Source of the DNA: Bacteroidota bacterium
GTDB lineage: Bacteria > Bacteroidota > Bacteroidia > Chitinophagales > Saprospiraceae
Length of the DNA: 33,598 bases
Assembly: GCA_003045895.1 (NCBI GenBank)
Contig: PZPC01000057.1
Coordinates: 1 to 33,598 of the forward strand
Direction of reading: 5' to 3'
How positions within the stretch are numbered: position 1 is the stretch's first letter; every line of letters begins with the position of its first letter. The notes beneath the pieces were generated by a model that worked only from the letters and a program-made list of their open reading frames with translations, ran no database searches and was not told the origin of the DNA. The position numbers were made by a program, and so were the translations under genes. Below, one piece after another: positions 1 through 8,020 of this stretch.

Positions 1-76
1 CACTTTTACACCTGTCCACTTTTACACCCTTACCTACCTCCGATTTCCCACTTCCGACCTCCGACCTTCGACTTCG
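1..76. repeat. short tandem repeats at a gene end
   Basis: Two simple repeats abut here. Positions 1-32 hold two copies of a 16-bp unit beginning CACTTTTACACC. Positions 51-76 hold about three and a half degenerate copies of a 7-bp unit resembling CTTCCGAC. The second repeat, read on the minus strand, supplies the last codons of the neighbouring alpha-glucosidase gene. The repeats are seen directly; their origin is not known. Confidence 0.7.
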
Positions 77-1707
77 TAAACCCTCGCTTCCCAGGGGCGC
101 AGGTAAGCCGTTTGGGTATCGGGATAATTACCCATAACCAAGGACATTTGAGTGAGCGCCGGCCCTGGCAGGCCGTGGAAATCTTCATCCGAGAAATTGA
201 GGAAGAAGTAGAAATCACCGTTTTCATCCCACCGGCGGTAGGCGTAGAGGCGGGTGTCGTTGTTGTCCAGCATGACGTACTCGCCATAGACCCAGGTCAG
301 GTGTGCTTTGCGGAAGCTGAGTAGTTGTTGGTAGAAATAGAAAATGGAGTTGGGGTCGGCCAGTACGGCGGCGGCATTGATGTGGGGATAATTGGGGTTG
401 ACTTTAATCCAGGGTGCAGGGGCTGTCGTAAATCCGGCATGGGGGGTGTCGTCCCATTGCACGGGCGTGCGCACGTTGTCGCGTCCTTGCTGGTGGATGG
501 CGGCCAGCAATTGTTCCAGGTCGGCGCCTTTTTCTTGTGCTTCTCGCCAGGTATTGAGGGTTTCGATATCGCGATAATCTTCGATACTGGGGAAGGCAAC
601 GTTGGTCATTCCAATTTCGGTACCCTGGTAAATACTGGGTGTACCCCGCTGGCTCAGGAGGAGGATAGCCAGGAGTTTGGCCGACGGGATCCGGTATTCC
701 CCATCGTTGCCCCAGCGGCTGACCAGGCGCGGGAAGTCGTGGTTGTCGAGAAAAATACTCACCCAGCCGGTTTCGCCCAGGGCGGCATACCATTCATTGA
801 AGACCCGTTTAAAGTCCCGGAGGTCCCAGGTCGTCAGGTCGAATTTTCCGCCTGGCCCCCAATCGAGGAACATGTGCCCAAAGTGGAAGATCATGTCCAG
901 TTCCTGGCGGTCTTCGCCGACGTAGGTGTTCGCCAGGCTGGGTGGCACGCCTGGTGCCTCGCCAACCGTCGTAATCGGGTAGTGGCTAAGGACTTCGCGG
1001 TGCATCTCCTGCAAAAATTCGTGGAGCCGTGGCCCGTTGGCATAGACTTCTTCCACAATTTTAGGAAAGTCCGACCAATCAACAGCTGGCCACTCGAGTC
1101 GTTTGCTGATAAAAGGAATGACATCCATCCGGAATCCATCGACCCCTTTGTCCAACCAGAAGCGCATCATATCGTACACTTCTTCCCGCAACTTTGGGTT
1201 TTCCCAGTTCAGATCGGGTTGTTTTTTGGAGAACAAGTGCAAATAGTATTCACCGGTTGCCGCATCGTATTCCCAGGCTTCGCCACCAAAGAAAGAAGGC
1301 CAGCTGACGGGCTTTTCCGGCCGCCAGAAATAGTAGTCGCGGTAGGGATTGTCTTTGCTTTTGCGGGACTCCTGGAACCAGCGGTGTTCATCAGAAGAGT
1401 GATTGACCACCAGGTCGAGCATCAGCTTCATGCCGCGTTCGTGGATGGCTGCCAGCATGCGTTCAAAGGTCGCCAGGTCACCAAATTCAGTCATGATGGC
1501 CCGGTAATCACTGATGTCGTAACCATTGTCGTCATTGGGCGACTGGTAGATGGGGCTCAGCCACAGGATATCTACCCCCAGCTGGGCCAGGTAGTCCAAT
1601 TTTTCGATGATACCAGCGAGGTCCCCAATGCCATCGCCGTTGCTGTCCTTAAAGCTGCGTGGGTATATTTGGTAAATAACAGCTTCTTTCCACCAGGTTT
1701 TGGTCAT
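34..1707 (-). CDS. GH13 oligo-1,6-glucosidase / alpha-glucosidase
   Basis: This is a 557-residue cytoplasmic alpha-glucosidase of glycoside hydrolase family 13; no signal peptide is present. The four family motifs are in order: DLVVNH near residue 98, GFRMDV at 191-196 with the nucleophile D195, TVGE with acid/base E250, and DNHD with D324. Valine directly after the nucleophile is, from studied family members, typical of enzymes preferring alpha-1,6 bonds (isomaltose, isomaltulose) over maltose-type enzymes. The length is usual for the oligo-1,6-glucosidase group. It starts with ATG and lies 97 bp downstream of another glycosidase-like gene on the same strand, so the two may be co-transcribed. 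The last roughly 11 residues (from EGRR onward) lie in a short tandem repeat and look like a late extension. Trehalose-6-phosphate hydrolase is a less likely alternative. Confidence 0.93.
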   Translation of the reverse strand: MTKTWWKEAVIYQIYPRSFKDSNGDGIGDLAGIIEKLDYLAQLGVDILWLSPIYQSPNDDNGYDISDYRAIMTEFGDLATFERMLAAIHERGMKLMLDLVVNHSSDEHRWFQESRKSKDNPYRDYYFWRPEKPVSWPSFFGGEAWEYDAATGEYYLHLFSKKQPDLNWENPKLREEVYDMMRFWLDKGVDGFRMDVIPFISKRLEWPAVDWSDFPKIVEEVYANGPRLHEFLQEMHREVLSHYPITTVGEAPGVPPSLANTYVGEDRQELDMIFHFGHMFLDWGPGGKFDLTTWDLRDFKRVFNEWYAALGETGWVSIFLDNHDFPRLVSRWGNDGEYRIPSAKLLAILLLSQRGTPSIYQGTEIGMTNVAFPSIEDYRDIETLNTWREAQEKGADLEQLLAAIHQQGRDNVRTPVQWDDTPHAGFTTAPAPWIKVNPNYPHINAAAVLADPNSIFYFYQQLLSFRKAHLTWVYGEYVMLDNNDTRLYAYRRWDENGDFYFFLNFSDEDFHGLPGPALTQMSLVMGNYPDTQTAYLRPWEARVYEVEGRRSEVGNRR

Positions 1708-1804
1708 AATCGTAGGCTTTGGTTCAAAATGGGTTTAAAAACGAGTAAGTAACTAGAACGTGCGGGATCGGGGTAACGGGGGTAAAAACAAACGGCCGGG
1801 GGGA

Positions 1805-2734
1805 TCAATACTGCGTCCATAACAATTGCGCGCTGAGGTAGACCAGAGAAGATTTCGGCGGATCCGGCCGGTTGAGGTACTGGAGTTTAAGGGCCGCTGC
1901 GGCGGCTTCCATTTCGTAGTTGAGCAAGCCCCGGTAAATCAGGAAAGCACTTGCCGACGACCAGGGAATTGGCGTAGGGGCATCTCCCGGTTGTTTTTTC
2001 TGGAGGGCATAGCCCAGGGATTTCATGGCAGCTAACATTTTTTCGGCCCGATCCTGATCAGGAATATGGGCAAACAGGGGTAAAAACCCGACGGCACCAG
2101 GGGTGGGCAGGAGCGCCACGGATAAGGTCTCCTGCAACAGGTAGCTTTTTTGGTCTTCTTGCCAGAGTACATCTTCCATTTGAAAAATGCTAAGTTCATT
2201 GGTCGTAATCAGTTCGAGCACGTCGGTGTTCAATTGGCCACCCAGCGCAATGAGTGCCTCGCAGGACCAAATCCAGAAAGTTTGTACCGCTGGATGATAA
2301 ACCGTCTGGTAGCCCGCTGCGGTAGCTGCGGGCATCACCCAGTGCAGGAGTCCTTCTTCGGCGGGGTCCGCAGTCTGTTGCAACCACAGGTGTTGGGTCA
2401 ACACTTTGGGGAAATAGGTGGATAAAAAAGCATGGCCAAGGCTTGGATCCGGCGCTAATTCAACCATTACGGGGAGTAGCCCCCCGAAAATGGGTGGGAA
2501 ATACTGACTGGGGTCAGGGGTAGTCTGCGGGTAATAAAGTGAACCATCCGTATTTTGGTGCTGGAAAATAACTTCCCAAATCTGTGCGGCAGTTTCCCAG
2601 TGAACGCGTGCCAACGCCCACAAGAAAATGAGCCAGGCTGCGGGCAGCGCACCAGTAAGGGCAAGGCCATTTCCGCTTAAAAAACCCTGGGCGGCTTGCA
2701 GGAGTTGTTGTTCCTGGTTTTGGGGAGGTGTCAT
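1805..2734 (-). CDS. degenerate (alpha/alpha)6 glycosidase-like protein
   Basis: This 309-residue protein resembles, in its helical pattern, the six-hairpin glycosidases of the MGH1-like/GH63 type. The segments that recall them are an FPPIFGG stretch, an EEGLLHWVMP stretch, an LWQEDQKSYL stretch (compare LWDEExGxY) and TPIPWSSASAFLIYRGL (compare GPVWPxxxWLLYRGL). Conserved acidic positions of active family members seem replaced, and it is shorter than usual (about 400 residues or more), so it may not be catalytic. It lies upstream of the GH13 alpha-glucosidase on the same strand, which suggests a shared role in sugar use. The start is the ATG at 2732-2734. A GTG at 2762-2764 would add ten residues of low-complexity sequence and is less likely. 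The family assignment is from remembered motifs and is tentative. Confidence 0.7.
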   Translation of the reverse strand: MTPPQNQEQQLLQAAQGFLSGNGLALTGALPAAWLIFLWALARVHWETAAQIWEVIFQHQNTDGSLYYPQTTPDPSQYFPPIFGGLLPVMVELAPDPSLGHAFLSTYFPKVLTQHLWLQQTADPAEEGLLHWVMPAATAAGYQTVYHPAVQTFWIWSCEALIALGGQLNTDVLELITTNELSIFQMEDVLWQEDQKSYLLQETLSVALLPTPGAVGFLPLFAHIPDQDRAEKMLAAMKSLGYALQKKQPGDAPTPIPWSSASAFLIYRGLLNYEMEAAAAALKLQYLNRPDPPKSSLVYLSAQLLWTQY

Positions 2735-3030
2735 TGCAAAATTAAAATTGAAAAATCTCTCCACAAGATTGAAAAAAAATCGCTGTTAACGGTTTTTTTT
2801 AGTCACTTTCCCCATTTTCGTTAAAAAGCAGGATTTTTTCTTATTCGTTTTTTTCGCCTGATAAAAGTAAGCTGGCCAGGGAATAATTATTGTGTGTTTT
2901 TTTATATTATTTAAAAAAAAATAGGTAAGATTACAAAAGTAAAAGGTATAACAGATGATCACCTAATCACCTAATCACCTAATCACCGTTAATAACCTTT
3001 TACAATTCAAAACCACCTAAATTTTTATTC
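2735..3030. other. AT-rich intergenic region
   Basis: About 300 bp between divergent genes. It is rich in A and T runs, and the only distinct structure is the 8-bp tandem repeat at 2958-2987. No convincing TAnnTTTG promoter box was found on either strand. Confidence 0.5.
2958..2987. repeat. 8-bp tandem repeat, 3.75 copies
   Basis: The unit ATCACCTA is repeated perfectly three times (2958-2981) followed by six further matching bases. It lies about 45 bp before the start of the cytochrome c peroxidase gene, in its likely 5' leader or promoter. Confidence 0.9.
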
Positions 3031-4374
3031 ATGAAAAACCACCTTTGGGGCGCAATACTGCTCGCCCTTGTTGTCCTGGCTGCCGCTTGTAGCCCGGATG
3101 AAAACACGGATTTAGATGATCGCTTATCCGTAGCACTCCATGCTGCCGACCCCGTGAATGGGAAGGCGGGGTTTAAATTACCCAAGAGCTACGATTTTGC
3201 TTCGATTCCCCAGGATCCCCGCAATGCACTGACCGGCGAGAAAGTAACCCTGGGCCGGCTGCTTTACCACGAAACGGGCCTGGCCACTAATCCTAAACGC
3301 CCCGAAGGTACGGGCACCTACTCCTGTGCCTCTTGTCATTTTGCCAGTGCAGGTTTCCAGGCCGGGCGCTTCCAGGGGATCGGTGAAGGGGGATCAGGAA
3401 TTGGGCACAATGGACAGGATCGCCTGCGGATAGACACCTACCTGCCCGAAGAATTGGACGTGCAGCCCGTGCGGTCGCCAACGACGTTGAATGTAGCTTA
3501 CCAGCAAGTGATGCTCTGGAACGGTCAGTTTGGCGCTACCGGCCCCAATACGGGCACGGAGGCGCAATGGACAGAAGGTACTCCTATTGCTACAAATCAC
3601 CTGGGCTACGAAGGGGTAGAAACGCAAGCCATTGCGGGGTTAAATGTCCACCGGTTGGTCATCAATGAGGCGTACCTGGAAAGTTTGGGTTATACCAACT
3701 TGTTTGATGCTGCCTTTCCGGAAGTGCCCGAGGCTACCCGTTATTCCCGCGAAATGGCCGGATTGGCCATTGCTGCTTACGAGCGCACCTTACTGGCCAA
3801 TCAAACGCCCTTTCAGCGCTACCTGGAAGGCAAACCCAACGCGATGAACGATGCGGAAAAGCGCGGTGCGCTGCTGTTTTTTGGCGAAGCCAACTGTGTG
3901 AGCTGCCACCGGGGCCCTGCCCTGAGCACCATGACCTTTTATGCCTTCGGCATGGGTGACCTGGATCAGTGCCCGGAACAAACTTTCGGTGCCGGTATGG
4001 ACACCCCGGCCAATTTAGGACGCGCCAGTTTTACCCACAACGACGCGGATAAATACGCCTTTAAAACCCCCACTTTGTACAACATGAAGGATTCTCCTTT
4101 TTATGGGCATGGTGGTACTTTTCGCAGTATCTCGGAAGTCGTTAATTACAAAAACGGAGGTGTCCCACAGAACGACCGGGTTCCAGCCAGTTACCTGGCC
4201 GATCAGTTTCGCCCCCTGGGCCTAACGGCTGCTGAGGTCAATGACATTACCGCTTTTCTGACTACGGCACTGTACGATGCTGATTTGCACCGCTACGAGC
4301 CTGCCTATTTGCTGAGTGGGCAGTGTTTTCCGAACAACGACGTGCAGTCGTCCCTTGATTTGGGCTGTAACTAG
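3031..4374 (+). CDS. di-heme cytochrome c peroxidase family lipoprotein
   Basis: A 447-residue protein of the bacterial cytochrome c peroxidase/MauG family. The N-terminus is a lipoprotein signal (hydrophobic residues 8-19, lipobox LAAAC with C20), so it should be anchored in the cell envelope. Two c-type heme sites are visible: CASCH at 99-103 and CVSCH at 289-293. The second is preceded by the EKRGALLFF stretch typical of the family. Members use electrons from small donors to reduce hydrogen peroxide, or oxidise other substrates as MauG does; which applies here cannot be told. It is longer than classic periplasmic peroxidases (about 320-350 residues), with an insert between the heme sites around 165-205. 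It has no co-oriented neighbour and ends 2 bp from the stop of the convergent aldo/keto reductase. Confidence 0.9.
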   Translation: MKNHLWGAILLALVVLAAACSPDENTDLDDRLSVALHAADPVNGKAGFKLPKSYDFASIPQDPRNALTGEKVTLGRLLYHETGLATNPKRPEGTGTYSCASCHFASAGFQAGRFQGIGEGGSGIGHNGQDRLRIDTYLPEELDVQPVRSPTTLNVAYQQVMLWNGQFGATGPNTGTEAQWTEGTPIATNHLGYEGVETQAIAGLNVHRLVINEAYLESLGYTNLFDAAFPEVPEATRYSREMAGLAIAAYERTLLANQTPFQRYLEGKPNAMNDAEKRGALLFFGEANCVSCHRGPALSTMTFYAFGMGDLDQCPEQTFGAGMDTPANLGRASFTHNDADKYAFKTPTLYNMKDSPFYGHGGTFRSISEVVNYKNGGVPQNDRVPASYLADQFRPLGLTAAEVNDITAFLTTALYDADLHRYEPAYLLSGQCFPNNDVQSSLDLGCN

Positions 4375-4376
4375 GA

Positions 4377-5423
4377 TTAGAATTTCACCCCTAATTGTTC
4401 TATCTGCGCCCGGCGATCGCGGCCCTGCATGACGTACATCCACCCCGGATACTCCTGCGGAAGCTGGCTGGCCTGGTCGAGTTGCTGCAGTTCATCGGGG
4501 GTGAATTTCACCTCACTTGCCTGGAGGTTGTCCTCCAGTTGGTCCAATCGTTTGGCACCAATGATGACTGTCGTGACGGCTTCCTGGTGCAATAGCCAGG
4601 CCAGGGCCAGCCGCGCTACGGTAACTCCCTTGGTTTCGGCCATGGGCTGCAGGAGGTCCAGGATGTCGAAGGCCCGCTCCTTGTCGATCGGCGGGAAGTC
4701 GAAGGCCACCCGGCGGGCACCTTCCGGCCCCTGGCCATCGCGGTTAAATTTCCCGCTCAGGAAGCCACCCGCCAACGGGCTCCAGACCATGAGCCCTAAT
4801 TGCTGGTCCTTCAGCAAAGGAATGATCTCCCGCTCCAGGTCGCGCCCAGCAATGGTGTAGTAAGCTTGTAAAGAAACGAATTTGCTCAGTTTTTGTGCAT
4901 CCGAATAGGCCAGGGCTTTCATAATGTGCCAGGCCGCCAGATTGCTGCAACCGAGGTAGCGGACTTTGCCACTGCGGACGATATCTTCGAGCGCCCGGAG
5001 CGTTTCTTCCAGCGGCGTGAAGGGGTCGAATCCATGTATTTGGTAGAGGTCGATGTAATCCGTATCCAGTCTTTTCAGGCTTTCGTCCACTTGCTGGAAG
5101 ATGTGCGATCGGCTCAAGCCCGTTTGATTGGGGCCTGCTCCCATGGTCGCTCTTACCTTGGTCGCCAGAACCAGGTTTTTTCGATCCAGGCCCAGGTTGC
5201 GGATGGCTTTTCCGGTCATCTCTTCGGACAGGCCTTCGGAATAGGCGTTGGCGGTATCGATAAAATTAATACCGGCATCCACGGATCGTTTGACCAATCC
5301 ATCCACCGCCTGCTGATCCAATTCACCAATGGTGGTCCAAAATCCCCGTCCGCCGAAAGTCATCGTACCCAGGCACAGTTCAGATACCAAGAGCCCGGTG
5401 TTTCCTAAGATGTTGTACTTCAT
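4377..5423 (-). CDS. aldo/keto reductase
   Basis: A 348-residue NAD(P)H-dependent oxidoreductase of the aldo/keto reductase superfamily. The catalytic tetrad is visible: D56 and Y61 (DTANAYS), K89 (ATKV) and H130 (QIHGFD). The C-terminal cofactor region with IIGAKRLDQLEDN is typical of the Tas/YghZ-like branch. The start is the ATG at 5421-5423, which opens with the family's usual MKYNILGNTG. The open frame continues upstream without a stop, but only as a shadow of the neighbouring gene. It follows the metallophosphoesterase by 85 bp on the same strand and could be the third gene of a repressor-phosphoesterase-reductase unit. The substrate is unknown. Confidence 0.92.
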   Translation of the reverse strand: MKYNILGNTGLLVSELCLGTMTFGGRGFWTTIGELDQQAVDGLVKRSVDAGINFIDTANAYSEGLSEEMTGKAIRNLGLDRKNLVLATKVRATMGAGPNQTGLSRSHIFQQVDESLKRLDTDYIDLYQIHGFDPFTPLEETLRALEDIVRSGKVRYLGCSNLAAWHIMKALAYSDAQKLSKFVSLQAYYTIAGRDLEREIIPLLKDQQLGLMVWSPLAGGFLSGKFNRDGQGPEGARRVAFDFPPIDKERAFDILDLLQPMAETKGVTVARLALAWLLHQEAVTTVIIGAKRLDQLEDNLQASEVKFTPDELQQLDQASQLPQEYPGWMYVMQGRDRRAQIEQLGVKF

Positions 5424-5508
5424 AAACGTTGTTTTAGCGAGATGAATAGCTGATTGCAAAGTGGAACAAGATACTAAAAAGAACGGAAATAAGCTTCCCT
5501 TGGTCACC

Positions 5509-6240
5509 CTACCACAAGTAATGTACGGTGTGTTCCAACCGTTCGCCGTTCCAATAGATCCGTCGGTAGCCGGGGCGTTTGTGGTCAATTTCAAAGGTAG
5601 GGATCTGGCCGTTGAGTTGAAAAAAAGTACTGGGCGTGATGTGGACGTCGATATTGTGCAGGCGCAATGATTTTTCAACATGGTAGTGCCCGCAAAAGAT
5701 ACTAATCGGGTAGGGGTGCGCCAATAAGAGCGGCAGCAGGGCATCGCTATTGCGCAAGGGATAGTTTTGATCCATGAATGGAACCCCCATCGGGAGGGGC
5801 GGGTGGTGCATAAACAAACAAATAGGTCGTTGGTGGGTTTCCAGGTACTGCTGCAAAAAGAGGAGTTGTGCTTCCGGTAGCACCCCGCTGCTGGTATCCA
5901 GAAAAGCCAACGGTGGTTGTTCGGCTTTCCCCGGGTAGTACAACTGGGTACCAGGTGTTTCGGCGGATAGGTCAAAGCAAGCCATCATCAGGCCAACGTC
6001 ATCGTGGTTGCCAGCAAGGAGCAGGTAGGGCATCTGACGCCGGTCCAGTTCGGTTTTTATCCATTGGTAAATGATCGTTTGTCCGGTTTGGTAGCACAAA
6101 TCCCCGGTTATGACCAGGAGGTCAAATGTTTGCGGGGCGAGGGTGTCCAGGAGTTGGCGGAAATTGCCACGGACATCAATACCAAAGGTCTCTTCGTTGG
6201 CAAAACCAATGTGGATGTCCGTAATTTGAAATAGGATCAT
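5509..6240 (-). CDS. calcineurin-like metallophosphoesterase (CpdA/Icc-like)
   Basis: This 243-residue protein belongs to the calcineurin-like phosphoesterases. The metal-binding motifs run in order: DIHIG at residues 8-12, GDLC, GNHDD and GHYH. The start DxH and overall length resemble the Icc/CpdA group, which cleaves 3',5'-cyclic nucleotides, but the substrate cannot be fixed from sequence. The ATG at 6238-6240 is chosen because it begins with the first beta-strand of the fold (MILFQITD). It lies 8 bp after the stop of the S24 repressor gene, so the two are almost certainly co-transcribed. No signal peptide is present, so the protein is probably cytoplasmic. Confidence 0.9.
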   Translation of the reverse strand: MILFQITDIHIGFANEETFGIDVRGNFRQLLDTLAPQTFDLLVITGDLCYQTGQTIIYQWIKTELDRRQMPYLLLAGNHDDVGLMMACFDLSAETPGTQLYYPGKAEQPPLAFLDTSSGVLPEAQLLFLQQYLETHQRPICLFMHHPPLPMGVPFMDQNYPLRNSDALLPLLLAHPYPISIFCGHYHVEKSLRLHNIDVHITPSTFFQLNGQIPTFEIDHKRPGYRRIYWNGERLEHTVHYLW

Positions 6241-6248
6241 AGGAGCAT

Positions 6249-6983
6249 TCAGCTGATGGCGTAATCTGTTAAACGACACTTTACGCGCAGAACTTGTTGG
6301 ATTTCTTCTAAATCTACTTCGTAAGGGCGGTATACGGAACTGTTGTCCGAAATAAGGCGCAATTTTTTCAAACTATTGCCCTCTTTCACTTGCTGTATCC
6401 TTTTGACCACCAGTACATCGGTAACAATGACGTACACCTGGTTGTCGTGCAGGGCTGGGATGTCTCCGTTGAGAGGGCGCTCCAGGGCTTCACAGATCAC
6501 CAGATCACCATTGGTGATGGTCGGCAACATGCTGTCACCACTGATCGCAAACGCCAGCAACTCGCCTTCGAGGTTGGGGATACTGAAGCGGGGCAGGTCC
6601 TCCAGGTAATCAGGATCCTGGTAGGTGAGGGCATAGCCGGCCAGCGCTTTACGGGCAACCAGCCTGATGTTTTGGCGCCCGTCTTCCTGCAGGAGGTTTT
6701 TGTACTGGCTCGCCAGCCCCGGGAATTCCGGTGCATCCGCCCGGAAGGGGCGATCGGTAAAACCAAACAAATAATTGGCATCTATGCCGAAAGTACTACA
6801 AAGCTGTTCAATCTGGTCAACCGTAAGATTGCGGTCTCCTTTCAGAATACTGTTGATAACGTGGTTGTAGGAGCCTAAGTGTTTGGCAATATCCGACTTG
6901 CCCCGGATAATATGGTGTTCTTCCAACAAACTAAATATTGACCTAAAACCTTGATTTACAGTATTTTTTAAAAAATCTGCCAT
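6249..6983 (-). CDS. XRE-type HTH repressor with S24 (LexA-like) peptidase domain
   Basis: A 244-residue regulator. Residues 10-75 form a helix-turn-helix resembling the XRE/Cro-CI type (KSDIAKHLG...NSILKGDRNLTVDQIEQLC). Residues 110-235 form an S24 peptidase domain with the serine of GDSMLP at 151 and the lysine of VVKRI at 194. An Ala-Gly pair at 115-116 (ALAGYA) lies 36 residues before the serine. In LexA, UmuD and phage lambda CI the cleavage site is about 35-38 residues before the serine and the lysine 37-43 after it, so self-cleavage is plausible. By analogy it would repress its own unit and perhaps the divergent glucosaminidase gene. The trigger and targets are inference. It is followed by the metallophosphoesterase after 8 bp. 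Confidence 0.92.
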   Translation of the reverse strand: MADFLKNTVNQGFRSIFSLLEEHHIIRGKSDIAKHLGSYNHVINSILKGDRNLTVDQIEQLCSTFGIDANYLFGFTDRPFRADAPEFPGLASQYKNLLQEDGRQNIRLVARKALAGYALTYQDPDYLEDLPRFSIPNLEGELLAFAISGDSMLPTITNGDLVICEALERPLNGDIPALHDNQVYVIVTDVLVVKRIQQVKEGNSLKKLRLISDNSSVYRPYEVDLEEIQQVLRVKCRLTDYAIS

Positions 6984-7010
6984 TTATTTTAAAATAAAAG
7001 TTTGAATTAA

Positions 7011-7043
7011 TTTGCTATTAATCAACAATGTGTTTTATATTTG
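7011..7043 (+). promoter_or_regulatory. Bacteroidota-type promoter for glucosaminidase gene
   Basis: TTTG at 7011-7014 is followed after 21 bp by TATATTTG at 7036-7043. This fits the known Bacteroidota housekeeping promoter consensus TTTG-N19-21-TAnnTTTG exactly. Transcription would start near 7050, giving a leader of about 75 bp to the ATG at 7124. The leader contains repeated AGCAA/TTGCT words that could be operator sites for the divergent repressor. Confidence 0.7.
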
Positions 7044-7050
7044 TACATCA

Positions 7051-7102
7051 AGCAACAATAAGTGTTTGTATTGCTACAAAATATTGCTTGCAAGATACAA
7101 TA
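7051..7102. promoter_or_regulatory. possible repressor operator region
   Basis: Between the divergent repressor and glucosaminidase genes, AGCAACAATA (7051-7060) faces TATTGCT (7069-7075). A second imperfect palindrome, TATTG...CAATA around the core CTTGCAAG, lies at 7082-7102. These repeated half-sites just after the predicted transcription start are where a repressor could bind. This is inference from position and symmetry only. Confidence 0.3.
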
Positions 7103-7123
7103 AGTTTCGTAAAACCTTCAGCC

Positions 7124-7990
7124 ATGAAATCAAATACAACGCAAAACGCACCTCGCGGGGGTTATGGCCGCCGCCAGGGAATGGAACCCGGAGGAGCAGT
7201 ACCGCTGGGGCCGATTATCAATTGGGCCGCACTCTGGACCCGCCTGTGGTTGTTTCTTAAACGGCTGGTTGCCGAGGTGTGGTACCTCGTGTCCAGGCGG
7301 CAACCCCAGCAGTCGGCTACGACCAATTACCGCCGCTACCAGACCGAGCCACAGGGACGGTCTTTGCTGCTGTTCCGCAAATGGTCGCTTCCGTTGTTTA
7401 AGGTGGCCGCAGCGCTGGTACTTTTTTTCTATGTGATGCAAAGGGATATCCAGTTTTCCATCCAGATGAAGGCGCCACTCGGGCAGTTGGTAGCAGCAAA
7501 TGAGGCCACGGGAGACAGCCGCACGGAAACCATGGGTTTTGTGCAGTCGGTTGCCTTCGGCGGAGCAGGGCACAACCAGAGCCAGGAGGTGGCACCCGCT
7601 ACGGCCCAGGTGGTGGAAGATTATTTGGAGCGCTTTGCCGCGGTCGCGCAGGCCGAGATGACCAAATACGGTATTCCGGCTTCCATTTCCATGGCACAGG
7701 CTATCCTGGAAAGCAATGCCGGTCAGTCCGTAGCTGCGCGGGTTGATAAGAACCATTTTGGTGCACCACTGGCCGGTCAGCCCTACGAATCGGCCTGGCG
7801 CAACTGGCGGGAACACAGCTTGCTTTTGGTCAACCGGTTTGGACAACTCCGCAAGCTCGGCAATGACTACCGTTCCTGGGCCCGGGGATTGGAAAAAGCA
7901 GGCTACAGCAAACAAGACCATTACGCTAACAAACTGCTCGAGATCATCGATCGCTTCCACCTGGAACAACTGGATGATCCTACGATATAA
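7124..7990 (+). CDS. membrane-anchored glucosaminidase (FlgJ/LytG-like)
   Basis: A 288-residue protein with a basic, probably cytoplasmic N-terminus, one membrane segment at about residues 88-105 and a C-terminal glucosaminidase domain at about 165-280. The domain shows the family's SMAQAILES motif with the likely catalytic glutamate at 196, followed by NHFG. Family members cut N-acetylglucosaminyl bonds in peptidoglycan and serve in wall remodelling or cell separation. The ATG at 7124 is chosen because the reading frame upstream overlaps the promoter. The gene is divergent from the S24 repressor and ends just before a terminator at 8021. A short extra hydrophobic stretch near residues 32-56 may be an amphipathic helix. 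Confidence 0.88.
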   Translation: MKSNTTQNAPRGGYGRRQGMEPGGAVPLGPIINWAALWTRLWLFLKRLVAEVWYLVSRRQPQQSATTNYRRYQTEPQGRSLLLFRKWSLPLFKVAAALVLFFYVMQRDIQFSIQMKAPLGQLVAANEATGDSRTETMGFVQSVAFGGAGHNQSQEVAPATAQVVEDYLERFAAVAQAEMTKYGIPASISMAQAILESNAGQSVAARVDKNHFGAPLAGQPYESAWRNWREHSLLLVNRFGQLRKLGNDYRSWARGLEKAGYSKQDHYANKLLEIIDRFHLEQLDDPTI

Positions 7991-8020
7991 ATAGCTTGTT
8001 CTCCGTTTTCTTCTCGTTTG

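Noticed and set aside
325-1752. Long plus-strand reading frame of 475 codons opposite the GH13 gene
   Set aside because: It is exactly antisense to a gene with complete GH13 motifs, has no recognisable domain and no promoter or start context.
5424-5975. Extension of the aldo/keto reductase frame by 184 codons upstream
   Set aside because: It overlaps the metallophosphoesterase gene in another frame and has no family similarity; the ATG at 5421-5423 gives the normal N-terminus.
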